Source of the DNA: Streptomyces xanthophaeus
Lineage (GTDB): Bacteria > Actinomycetota > Actinomycetes > Streptomycetales > Streptomycetaceae
Assembly (NCBI RefSeq): GCF_030440515.1
Contig: NZ_CP076543.1
Location: forward strand, 7,107,001-7,171,000
Reading direction: 5' to 3'
Length of the DNA: 64,000 bases
The translations under genes and the position numbers were made by a program. Shown here one piece after another: positions 44,015-52,990 of the stretch. The notes under the pieces are model-generated. The model was not told the DNA's origin, did not search any database, and saw only the letters and a list, made by a program, of their open reading frames with translations. Each line of letters opens with the position of its first letter. Positions within the stretch are counted from its first letter, which is position 1.

Positions 44015-45292
44015 ATGGCACTCGGTCGGCATTCCGATTTCAATCGCCTGTGGTTCGGGCAGACCGTCAGCAACTTCGGCGACAAGATCTCCCTCCTGGC
44101 CCTTCCGACCCTCGCGGTCGTGGTCCTGGACGGCGGGGCCCTGGAGGTCGGCGTGCTGGGCGCGCTGCGCTTCCTCCCCTTCCTGCTGCTCGCCCCGATC
44201 GCCGGGCTGGTGGCCGACCGGGTCTCGCGGCGCACGGTGATGATCGTCGCCGACCTGGGCCGGTTCCTTGCCCTCGGCACGATTCCGCTCGCATTCGCCC
44301 TCGACTCCGTCAGCATGGCGCACATCTACATCGTGGCCGCGATCACCGGCTGCCTCACCACCTTCTTCGAGGTCTCGTACCAGTCCTGGCTGCCCCAGCT
44401 CATCGGCACCGAGAACCTCATCGAGGGCAATACCAAACTGCAGATCAGCCGGAGCGTCGCGGAAGCGGTCGGGGCCGGCGCCGGCGGCGCCCTCATCCAG
44501 CTGCTCGGCGCCGCACGCGCCGTCACCGCCGACGCCTTCACCTTCCTCGTCTCGCTGATCGCCCTCCTCGTCATCCGCCACCGGGACACCCGCGAGCGGA
44601 CCGAGGAGCGCAAGGCCTCCGCGAAGGCGGAGATGAAGGAGGGCATGAAGACCCTCTTCGGCAACCCGGTCCTGCGCGGCCTGTTCACCGCCAACGTCGT
44701 GGTCAACCTCGGTGCCGCGATGGGCGACGCCCTGCTGATCGTCTACGCGTACAAGGTCCTGGACCTGAGCCCCGGCCAGGTCGGTGTCGCCTTCGCCGTC
44801 ATGTCGGTCTTCGTCATCGTCGGCGCGGTGCTCTCCGAGGTGGTCTCCAAGAGCCTCTCGGTGGGCCGCCTCCTGGTCATCACCGCGGTCGTGCTCGGCG
44901 CCGGCTACATCCTGGTTCCGACGGGCGGCGCGATCGGCGGCTTCGTCGGCCTGATCGTGGTCCAGGCCGTCATCGGCTTCGTCTCCCCGATGTTCGACAT
45001 CCACGTCCTCAGCCTCGTGCAGGGCGTCACCCCGAACGAGCAGATGGGCCGTGTCAGCGGCACCGCCCTCTCCGCGGTCTACGGCGCCCTGTCGCTGGGC
45101 TACTTCGCGGGCGGCGCCCTCGGCGAAGGGGTCGGCCTCACCGCCGGCCTCGCGGTGGCCGGCGCCGTGACCATCGTCGGCGGCCTGACCCTGCTGACCG
45201 GCCCGGTGGCCAAGATCAAGGAAATGCCCACCGGCGACAACGCCGAGTCGCCTGCCGGCGAGGCCGCGGAGGCCTCACGGATCACCGCCTGA
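44015..45292 (+). CDS. MFS transporter (EntS/DHA3-type exporter)
   Basis: A 425-residue protein with about twelve membrane helices. FNRLWFGQTVSNFGDKISLLALPTLAVV opens helix 1, and LLAPIAGLVADRVSRRTVMIVADLGR is the MFS motif A loop between helices 2 and 3. The resemblance is to EntS-like exporters of siderophores and antibiotics, so it probably exports the peptide. Hairpins follow the stop and an NRPS gene begins 266 bases later. Confidence 0.93.
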   Translation: MALGRHSDFNRLWFGQTVSNFGDKISLLALPTLAVVVLDGGALEVGVLGALRFLPFLLLAPIAGLVADRVSRRTVMIVADLGRFLALGTIPLAFALDSVSMAHIYIVAAITGCLTTFFEVSYQSWLPQLIGTENLIEGNTKLQISRSVAEAVGAGAGGALIQLLGAARAVTADAFTFLVSLIALLVIRHRDTRERTEERKASAKAEMKEGMKTLFGNPVLRGLFTANVVVNLGAAMGDALLIVYAYKVLDLSPGQVGVAFAVMSVFVIVGAVLSEVVSKSLSVGRLLVITAVVLGAGYILVPTGGAIGGFVGLIVVQAVIGFVSPMFDIHVLSLVQGVTPNEQMGRVSGTALSAVYGALSLGYFAGGALGEGVGLTAGLAVAGAVTIVGGLTLLTGPVAKIKEMPTGDNAESPAGEAAEASRITA

Positions 45293-45307
45293 CCGGTGTG
45301 GGCCATC

Positions 45308-45342
45308 GGGAGCGGGTGCCATGCCGATCGGCATCCGCTCCC
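45308..45342 (+). terminator. Hairpin after the MFS gene
   Basis: GGGAGCGG at 45308-45315 pairs with CCGCTCCC at 45335-45342; the loop holds a second palindrome TGCCGATCGGCA. A smaller stem-loop (GGGGGC/GCCCCC) sits at 45438-45453. The rest of 45293-45558 is GC-rich repeats with no further gene seen; an internal promoter for the NRPS operon may lie here. Confidence 0.6.
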
Positions 45343-45558
45343 GCCGGGCTCCGCCCCGAACCCGCGCCACCGGACGGTACGCGGGTGCGGCGCCGTGGCC
45401 GAAATTGCCGCAGCCGCAGCCGCGGCCGGCAGGTGTACCGGGGGCCTGCGCCCCCGTCCACATCCCGCACCCGCACCCGCGGAACCCACACGTCCGCGCC
45501 GCGTTCCTGCGGCGCGCCCTGCCGTACTCCCTCTCCCGAAGACGCACGGAGGCTCAAG

Positions 45559-48500
45559 GTGAGCGAGTCCCTCGCCGAACGCATAGCCGCACTGCCGAAG
45601 TCCCGCCGGGCACTGTTCCAGGCCCTGACCGGCCGAGGCGGCGGGCGCGCCGCCGTACGCGAGGACCCTGAGCCGGCACCCCGCGACCCCGCCGAAGCGC
45701 CCGTGCTCTCCTTCGCGCAGCGCCGCCTCTGGTTCATCGACCAGCTGCAGCCCGGCAGCCCCGCCTACAACGTCCCGGTCGCCACCCGCATACGGGGCCC
45801 GCTCGACGTCCCCGCCCTGCACGCGGCGCTCCAGGACATCGTGGACCGCCACGAGGTCCTGCGGACCGTCTACACCTACCAGGAGGGCGCCACCGAGGCC
45901 GTACCCCGCGTGGTGGACGGCTACCGGCTGCCCCTGCCGCTGACCGAACTGCCCGGCGAGGAGGCGGCCCGGCCGTTCTACGACGCCGACGCGGGCGCCC
46001 CCTTCGACCTGGCCGGCGCCGTCCCGCTGCGGGCCCGGCTCGGCCGGATCGGCCCCGAGGACCACGTCCTCGTCCTCAACCTGCACCACATCGTCACCGA
46101 CGGCTGGTCCATGCGGGTCCTCTACACCGAACTGGAGCGCGCCTACGCCGCCCGCACCGGCGCCCCCGCCGAGGCCCCGGCCCCGCTCGCCCTCCAGTAC
46201 GCCGACTTCGCCACCTGGCAGCGCCGCCGCGTCAGCGGGGACCGGCTGGAGGGCCTCACCTCCTTCTGGCGCGAGGAGCTGGGCGGCGCCACCCCGGTGG
46301 ACCTGCCCACCGACCGGCCCAGACCGCCCGTCTTCGGCCACGCCGGCGCCTCCCGCTACATCGACCTCCCGCCCCGGCTCATCGCCCGGCTGCGGGAGTT
46401 CGGCAAGTCCGAGGGCGCCACCCTCTACATGACGATGCTGGCCGGCTTCGCCGCCACCCTGCGCCGCTGGACCGGCCAGGACGACATCGTCGTCGGCACC
46501 TCGGTCTCCGGCCGCGACCACCCCGCCTTCGGAGAGCTCATCGGCTTCTTCGTCAACACCCTGCCGCTGCGCATCAGAACCGGCGGCGACCCCGGCTTCG
46601 CCGAACTGGTCCGCGCCACCCGCCACACCACCCTCCAGGCGTACGCGCACCAGGAACTGCCCTTCGACCTGATCGTCGACGCCCTCGGACTGCCCCGCGA
46701 CCCCAGCCGGCCGCCGCTCACCTCCGTGATGTTCCTCCTCGACGAGACCCCGGACACCGCCCCGGGCCTCGCGGGCGTCACCACCGAGCCCATCGACTTC
46801 TCCTCGCACGCCACCAAGTACGACCTCATGATCAGCGTCCATGACACCGGCACCGCCGTCCGCGCCCTCGTCGAGTACCCCACCGCCCTCTTCGACGCCG
46901 CGACCGTGGACCGGCTGCTCGGCCACTTCCTCACCACCCTCGAAGGAGCCGTCGACCGCCCCGACGCCCCGCTGTCCGCCCTGCCGCTGCTCACCGACGC
47001 CGAGCGCCGGGCCGCCCTGGACGACTGGAACGCCACCCGCGCCCCCTTCCCCCAGGACGCCTGCCTGCACGAGCTGTTCGAGCAGCACGCCGACCGGCGG
47101 CCCGACGCGCCCGCCGTGATCCTCGGCGGACTCGGCGGCTGGAACGTCACCTACCGGGAGCTGGAGGAGCGTGCCAACCGGCTCGCGCACCGGCTCGTCG
47201 AAGCCGGCGCGGGCCCCGACCGGACCGTGGCCCTGTGCCTGCGCCGCGGCCCGGGACTGGTCACCGCGATCCTCGCCGTCCTCAAGGCCGGCGGGGCCTA
47301 CGTCCCCCTCGACCCGGACTACCCGGCCGAGCGCCTGGCCCTGCTGCTGAGGGACTCCGCACCGCCCATCGTCGTCTCCGACGCGGAGCTGATCGGCCGG
47401 CTGCCCGTCCCCGACGGCACCGCGCAGGTGCTCCTCGACACCGACCGGGCCGCGCTCGCCGAGCTGCCCGCGACCCGCCCGGCCGTCCCCGTCACCTCCC
47501 GGGACCTGGCCTACGTCATCTTCACCTCGGGCTCCACCGGCACCCCCAAGGGCATCGCCCTGGAACACCGGGGCGTCGTCAACAACCTCCTCGACCTCAA
47601 CCGCTCGTACGGCATCGGCCCCGGCGACTCGGTCCTTGCCCTGTCCTCGCCCAGCTTCGACATGAGCGTCTACGAGACCCTCGGCATCCTGGCCGCGGGC
47701 GGCACGCTCGTCCTGCCCGACCCGGCTGCCGCCAAGGACCCGGCGCACTGGGCCGACCTGGTCGAGCGGCACGGCGTCACCGTCTGGAACTCCGCCCCCG
47801 CCCTCCTCGGTCTCCTCACCGACCAGCTCGAACACGCCGGAGGGCCCCGCCTGCCCGAGCTGCGCACCGCGTTCCTCGGCGGGGACTGGATCCCCGTCAC
47901 CCAGCCCGACCGGATCCGTGCCTTCGCCCCCGGTCTGTCCTTCGTCGCGCTCGGCGGAGCGACCGAAGCCTCCATCCACTCGGTGGAGTTCCCCGTCGGC
48001 CGGGTCGATCCCGAGTGGACGAAGCTCCCGTACGGGCGGCCCATGGCCAACCAGGTCACCTACATCCTCGACCCGAAGGACCGCCTCGTCCCCGTCGGCG
48101 TCCCCGGCGAACTCCACCTCGGCGGCGTCGGACTGGCCCGCGGCTACCTGAACCGGCCCGAGCTCACCGAGGAGAAGTTCGTCCGGGTCGAACTGGAGCC
48201 CGGCCGCACCGAGCGCCTCTACCGGACCGGCGACCTGGCCCGCTACGGAGCCGACGGCACCATAGAACTCCTCGGCCGCACCGACTTCCGGATCAAGCTC
48301 AACGGGCTCCGCATCGAGCCCGGCGAGGTCGAGAGCGCGCTGCGCGAGCGCCCCGGCGTCCGCGAGGCCGTCGTGGCCGCCCGCCGCTCCGCAGCCGGAT
48401 CCGACCGCCTCGTCGGCTACGTGGTGCCCGAGGAGGGTGCCGACCTGGACACCGCCTCCCTGCGCACCGCCCTCGCCGCCGTCCTGCCCCCGCACTGCGT

Positions 48501-49641
48501 CCCCGCCGAACTGGTCCTGCTGGAGCGGCTGCCGCTGAGCCCCAACGGCAAGGTCGACCGGGGCGCCCTGCCGGACCCGCGCCCCGCCGCCGCCCCTGAC
48601 CGGCCCGCCGCCGCACCCGTCGACGGCGACCCCGTGGCGCTGCGGATCGCCGCCGTCTGGGCCGAGGTGCTCGGCGCGGCCGAAGTGGCCCCCGGTGACG
48701 ACTTCTTCGCCCTCGGCGGGGACTCCTTCGCCGCCGTGCGCGCGGTCCGCGCCGTCGCCACCGCCCTGCCGGGCGGCGGAGCCGCCGCCCTGCGCGTCGT
48801 CGACCTCTTCAGCAACCCGACCCCGGCCGGACTCGCCGCCCGGGCCGCCGAACTCGGCAGTGCCGGAATCCGGGCGCACAGCCTGCTGCACCGGCTCACC
48901 CCCGAACGCCCCGCCGGCACCACCACCCTGACCCTGGTCTGCTTCCCGCACGGCGGCGGCGACGCCATCGCCTACCAGCCCCTTGCGGCCCAGCTCCCGC
49001 CGCACATCGAACTCCTGGCCGTCTCCCCGCCCGGACACGACCCGCTGCGCCCCGGCCCGATGCTCCCGGTCCCCGAGTTCGCGGAACTCGCCGCCGAGGA
49101 GATCGCCCGCACCGTGCGGGGACCGTACGCCGTCTACGGCCACTGCGCCGGAGTCGTCACCGCCCTGGAGACCACCCGCGTACTGGAACGGCTGGGGCAG
49201 CGTCCGATCGCCCTGGACCTCGCCGCGGCCCTCCCCGAGGAGGACCCCGAGTACGCCCTGGAGATGGAACGCGTCTCCGGCGACGACGACCTCGTCGCGT
49301 ACCTGACCACCATGGACGGTTTCGACGGCGTCCTCGACGACAGCGACCTCACCGCGGTCCTGCGGATGGTCCGCCACGACATGACCGAGGCCGCCCGCTT
49401 CTTCGCCCGCACCTCGGGCGGCTACGACCGCCCCCTGGCCACCCCGCTCACCTGCATCATCGGCGACGCCGACGACGCCACCGAGGGCTACGAGAACGGC
49501 TACCGCGCCTGGGGCCGGTACGCGGCCGACGTACGCCTCGCCGTCATCCCCGGTGGCCGCCACTACTTCGCCAAGCACCTGCCCGACCGGCTCGCCGCTC
49601 TCCTCGCCGACCTGCACCGCAACGGAGGAACCCATGTCTGA
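45559..49641 (+). CDS. NRPS C-A-PCP-TE, terminal module with Cys-type TE
   Basis: A 1360-residue protein from GTG at 45559, preceded by ACGGAGG. Domains: C (canonical HHIVTDGWS with His176-His177 and Asp181), A (VIFTSGSTGTPKGIALEH; VALGGATEASIHS; LSPNGKVDRG), PCP (Ser1056 in LGGDSFAAV) and TE (about 1110-1360; LVCFPHGGGDAIAYQP). The TE elbow reads YGHCAGVVT, so the nucleophile is Cys1196 instead of Ser; Asp in IIGDADD and His in PGGRHYF complete the triad. Hand-aligned A pocket D-M-Y-N-F-G-L-I-H-K resembles Thr/Ser/Cys types. The 5' extension to 44050 in this frame is non-coding. It overlaps the next gene by eight bases. Confidence 0.93.
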   Translation: MSESLAERIAALPKSRRALFQALTGRGGGRAAVREDPEPAPRDPAEAPVLSFAQRRLWFIDQLQPGSPAYNVPVATRIRGPLDVPALHAALQDIVDRHEVLRTVYTYQEGATEAVPRVVDGYRLPLPLTELPGEEAARPFYDADAGAPFDLAGAVPLRARLGRIGPEDHVLVLNLHHIVTDGWSMRVLYTELERAYAARTGAPAEAPAPLALQYADFATWQRRRVSGDRLEGLTSFWREELGGATPVDLPTDRPRPPVFGHAGASRYIDLPPRLIARLREFGKSEGATLYMTMLAGFAATLRRWTGQDDIVVGTSVSGRDHPAFGELIGFFVNTLPLRIRTGGDPGFAELVRATRHTTLQAYAHQELPFDLIVDALGLPRDPSRPPLTSVMFLLDETPDTAPGLAGVTTEPIDFSSHATKYDLMISVHDTGTAVRALVEYPTALFDAATVDRLLGHFLTTLEGAVDRPDAPLSALPLLTDAERRAALDDWNATRAPFPQDACLHELFEQHADRRPDAPAVILGGLGGWNVTYRELEERANRLAHRLVEAGAGPDRTVALCLRRGPGLVTAILAVLKAGGAYVPLDPDYPAERLALLLRDSAPPIVVSDAELIGRLPVPDGTAQVLLDTDRAALAELPATRPAVPVTSRDLAYVIFTSGSTGTPKGIALEHRGVVNNLLDLNRSYGIGPGDSVLALSSPSFDMSVYETLGILAAGGTLVLPDPAAAKDPAHWADLVERHGVTVWNSAPALLGLLTDQLEHAGGPRLPELRTAFLGGDWIPVTQPDRIRAFAPGLSFVALGGATEASIHSVEFPVGRVDPEWTKLPYGRPMANQVTYILDPKDRLVPVGVPGELHLGGVGLARGYLNRPELTEEKFVRVELEPGRTERLYRTGDLARYGADGTIELLGRTDFRIKLNGLRIEPGEVESALRERPGVREAVVAARRSAAGSDRLVGYVVPEEGADLDTASLRTALAAVLPPHCVPAELVLLERLPLSPNGKVDRGALPDPRPAAAPDRPAAAPVDGDPVALRIAAVWAEVLGAAEVAPGDDFFALGGDSFAAVRAVRAVATALPGGGAAALRVVDLFSNPTPAGLAARAAELGSAGIRAHSLLHRLTPERPAGTTTLTLVCFPHGGGDAIAYQPLAAQLPPHIELLAVSPPGHDPLRPGPMLPVPEFAELAAEEIARTVRGPYAVYGHCAGVVTALETTRVLERLGQRPIALDLAAALPEEDPEYALEMERVSGDDDLVAYLTTMDGFDGVLDDSDLTAVLRMVRHDMTEAARFFARTSGGYDRPLATPLTCIIGDADDATEGYENGYRAWGRYAADVRLAVIPGGRHYFAKHLPDRLAALLADLHRNGGTHV

Positions 49642-52600
49642 TCTCGCCGAACGGCTCGGCCGTCTGCCCCAGGGACAGCGCTCCCGGCTGCTGGGACGGA
49701 TGCGCAACCAGATGACGGCCGGCGTGGGCCGCCGCATAGAGCTCAAGCGGACCGACCACGGGCCCCGGTCCCGCTCCTCCTTCCAGCAGGAGCAGATGTG
49801 GTTCGTCGACAAGCTCGGCGCCGGCAAGGCCCGCAACAACATAGCCCTGGCCATAGGCCTGGGCGGACCCCTCGACCGGGCCGCCCTGCACGAGGCGCTC
49901 AACGCCGTCGTCGCCCGCCACCAGGTGCTGCACAGCAAACTCGTCGAGATCGACGGAGTCCCCTGGCAGGAACCCGTCCCCTCCTTCGTCCTCGGCGTCC
50001 AGAGCACCGACCTGTCGGGCAGCGAGGACGCGGACCGCGAACTCGCCGAGCTCACCGCGAGCTGCGCCGCCGCCCCCTTCGACCTGGCCGCCGGCCCGCC
50101 CGTCCGCGCCCACCTCGTACGCCTCGCCGCGGAGCGCCACGTCCTGCTCTGGGTCGTCCACCACATCGCCTGGGACCCCGGCTCGACCCGGATCTTCACC
50201 GAGGAGCTGACCTCCAGCTACGCGGCGGCCGCCGCGGGCAAGCGCCCCGAGGCTTCCCGGCTCGCCGTCGAGTACGCCGACTTCGCGGCCTGGCAGCGCG
50301 CCAAGCTGGAGAACGACGAGCACGGCCGGGCCCTCGCGGCCAAGTGGCGCCAGATCCTGGCCGGCGCCGTCGCCACCGAGGTCCTGCCCGACCACCCGCG
50401 CGGCCCCGAAACCCGCGGCGACGGCCGCGGTCTGAAGCTGACCCTCGACCAGAAGCTGCTGGACCGCCTCACGGAGCTCGCCGACGCCAACAGCACCACC
50501 GTCTTCACCACCCTGCTCGCCGCCTTCAACGCGCTGCTGCGGCACTGGACCCGTACCGAGGACGTCGTCGTCGGCACGGCGAGCGCCTCCCGGCCGCACC
50601 CCGACCTGGAGCAGGTCATCGGCTGCTTCGTCCAGATGATCACCCTGCGGACCGAGGTCACCGACCAGCTCACCTTCCGCGAGCTGGTCACCCGCACCGC
50701 CTCCTCCGTCATGGACTCCTTCACCAACAGCGAGCTGCCCTTCGAGCAGGTCGTCGAGGCCGTCCGCCCCGTGCGCGACCCGCTGCGCCACCCGCTCTTC
50801 CAGATCGAGTTCACCTCGCTGGGCCGCTGGGGCACCCACCGGGCGCAGGCCGCGGACGTCGAGTTCACCATGGACCAACTGCACGACGGAGCAGCGAAGT
50901 TCGACATGAGCTTCCTCGTCGGCGAGAACGACGGCCTGGAACTCTCCCTCGAGTACAACACCTCCCTCTACCGGCACGGCACGGCCAGCGCCCTGCTCGG
51001 CGCCTTCCGCCAGGTCCTGGAGCAGGTCGCCGAGAACCCCGACCTCCAGGTGGGCGACATCAGCCTGGTCGAGGAGCCGGCCGCCTCCCGGCACGCCCGC
51101 GAGCTCTCCCGCGGCGGCCCCGTCGACGAGGCCGCCTGGACCACCACCCTGGACCGCGCGTTCCGCGAGCGGGCCACCATCCACCCCGACGCCGTCGCCG
51201 TCCGCCACGGCTCCACCCGGCTCGACTACGCCGCCCTCGACCGCTGGTCCGAGGCCATCGCCCACCGGCTGCGCGACCGCGGCGTCCGCCACGGCGACCC
51301 CGTCGCGGTGTGCGTCTCCCGCGGCCCGGCCGCCGTCGCCGGAGTCCTCGGCGTGCTCAAGGCGGGCGCCCACTACATCCCGGTCGACCCGGCCGCCCCG
51401 GCCGAGCGGACCCGTACGGTCCTCGCCGACGCCAAGGTCAGGCACGCCCTCGTCGACGAAGCCGCGCAGCTGCCCGTACCGCTGGAGCTGGTGACCACCG
51501 GAACGGCGGCCCCCGTCCGGGAGGTCCCCTCCCTCGCGCCGACCGCCACCCCCGGCGACCTGGCCTACGTGCTCTACACCTCCGGCAGCAGCGGAACCCC
51601 CAAGGGGGTCATGATCGAGCACCGCTCGGTCACCCACTTCTCCCGCACCATCGCCAAGGCCTACGAGATCCGGGCCGAGGACCGGCTCCTGCAGTTCGCC
51701 CCGCTCACCTTCGACGTCTCCGTCTTCGAGATCTTCACCACCCTGCTGGCGGGCGGCTCGCTCGTCATCGCCACCGACGACGAGCGCCGCGACCCGGCCC
51801 TGCTCCAGACCCGGATGCGCGAGGACGCGGTCACCGTCGCGGAACTCCCGCCCGCCCTCCTGCCGTTGCTCGACCAGGCCGGCCTGCCCGACCTGCGTCT
51901 GGTCTCGGTGGGCGGTGAGGCCTTCCCCGGCCGGCTGGTCGCCGAATGGACCGCGGGGGAGCGGAGGTTCGTCAACGGCTACGGCCCCACCGAGGCGACC
52001 GTCGCCGTCACCCTCATGGACTGCACCGGCAGCTACGACCGCAACCCGCCGATCGGCCGCCCGATGCCGGGCCACCAGGCGTTCGTCCTCGACGAGCGGC
52101 TGCGCCCCGTCCCGCCCGGCGTACCCGGTGAACTCTGCGTCTCCGGTCCCGGCGTCGCCCGCGGCTACCTGGGCCGACCCGACCTCACCGCCGACCGCTT
52201 CGCCGACAACCCCTACGCGGACGGCCCCGAGACGGCCCGCCTCTACCGCACCGGCGACCTGGTCCGCTGGCTGCCCGGCGGCAACCTGGACTTCCTCGGC
52301 CGCACCGACCGTCAGCTCAAGGTGCGCGGCCACCGCATCGAGCCCGGCGAGGTCGAGGCCGTGCTCACCGGGCACCCCTCCGTGCAGCAGGCCGTCGTCG
52401 TGGCCCAGCCCGCCGCGGGCGGCGAGCGCATGCTGGCCGCCTACGTCACCGTCGAACAGGTGGGCTCGTACGCCTCCGAGGTCGCCGATGCCGAGGGCCT
52501 GCGCGCCTACGCGGCCGGCCGGCTGCCCGGCTACATGGTGCCGGTCGTCGTCGTCCTCGACGAACTGCCGCTCACCCCGCACGGCAAGGTCGACACCGCC

Positions 52601-52990
52601 GCCCTGCCCCAGCCCACCGAGCAGTCGGCCGAGGGCGGCACCGCGCCGCGCGACGCCGTCGAGGAGCAGATCTGCCGGGACATCCTCACCCCGCTGCTCG
52701 AATGGCAGAACCCGGACGTGGAAGGCGACTTCTTCGCCCTGGGCGGCAGCTCCCTGCAGGCCACCATCGTGGTCTCCCGGGTCCGCGCCCTCTTCGGCAT
52801 CGACATCGCCCTCGCCGACTTCTTCGGCCGCCCGACCGTCGCGGGACTGGCCGAACTGGTCCGCGCCGCCAAGGCCGAGGCCGCCGGCGAACAGGACCGG
52901 CTGCTCGCGGTCTTCGAGCAGATCGAGAACATGAGCGACGACGAGGCCGCCGCCCTCCTCGGCTCCCTCCAGCACCCGGACGGTCCCTGA
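49634..52990 (+). CDS. NRPS C-A-PCP elongation module
   Basis: A 1118-residue protein starting at ATG 49634 after GGAGGA, eight bases inside the preceding gene. The C domain has WVVHHIAWDPGS with His176, His177, Asp181. The A domain has YVLYTSGSSGTPKGVMIEH, GYGPTEATVAV and LTPHGKVDTA; hand alignment gives D-V-F-E-S-G-G-V-A-K, which I cannot match to a substrate. PCP Ser1040 is in LGGSSLQAT. Its stop overlaps the next start by one base (TGATG). Confidence 0.93.
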   Translation: MSDLAERLGRLPQGQRSRLLGRMRNQMTAGVGRRIELKRTDHGPRSRSSFQQEQMWFVDKLGAGKARNNIALAIGLGGPLDRAALHEALNAVVARHQVLHSKLVEIDGVPWQEPVPSFVLGVQSTDLSGSEDADRELAELTASCAAAPFDLAAGPPVRAHLVRLAAERHVLLWVVHHIAWDPGSTRIFTEELTSSYAAAAAGKRPEASRLAVEYADFAAWQRAKLENDEHGRALAAKWRQILAGAVATEVLPDHPRGPETRGDGRGLKLTLDQKLLDRLTELADANSTTVFTTLLAAFNALLRHWTRTEDVVVGTASASRPHPDLEQVIGCFVQMITLRTEVTDQLTFRELVTRTASSVMDSFTNSELPFEQVVEAVRPVRDPLRHPLFQIEFTSLGRWGTHRAQAADVEFTMDQLHDGAAKFDMSFLVGENDGLELSLEYNTSLYRHGTASALLGAFRQVLEQVAENPDLQVGDISLVEEPAASRHARELSRGGPVDEAAWTTTLDRAFRERATIHPDAVAVRHGSTRLDYAALDRWSEAIAHRLRDRGVRHGDPVAVCVSRGPAAVAGVLGVLKAGAHYIPVDPAAPAERTRTVLADAKVRHALVDEAAQLPVPLELVTTGTAAPVREVPSLAPTATPGDLAYVLYTSGSSGTPKGVMIEHRSVTHFSRTIAKAYEIRAEDRLLQFAPLTFDVSVFEIFTTLLAGGSLVIATDDERRDPALLQTRMREDAVTVAELPPALLPLLDQAGLPDLRLVSVGGEAFPGRLVAEWTAGERRFVNGYGPTEATVAVTLMDCTGSYDRNPPIGRPMPGHQAFVLDERLRPVPPGVPGELCVSGPGVARGYLGRPDLTADRFADNPYADGPETARLYRTGDLVRWLPGGNLDFLGRTDRQLKVRGHRIEPGEVEAVLTGHPSVQQAVVVAQPAAGGERMLAAYVTVEQVGSYASEVADAEGLRAYAAGRLPGYMVPVVVVLDELPLTPHGKVDTAALPQPTEQSAEGGTAPRDAVEEQICRDILTPLLEWQNPDVEGDFFALGGSSLQATIVVSRVRALFGIDIALADFFGRPTVAGLAELVRAAKAEAAGEQDRLLAVFEQIENMSDDEAAALLGSLQHPDGP

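Noticed and set aside
45100..50199. Minus-strand open frame of 1699 codons opposite the C-A-PCP-TE gene
   Set aside because: Same GC-driven antisense artefact; it has no recognisable domain and no plausible start context.
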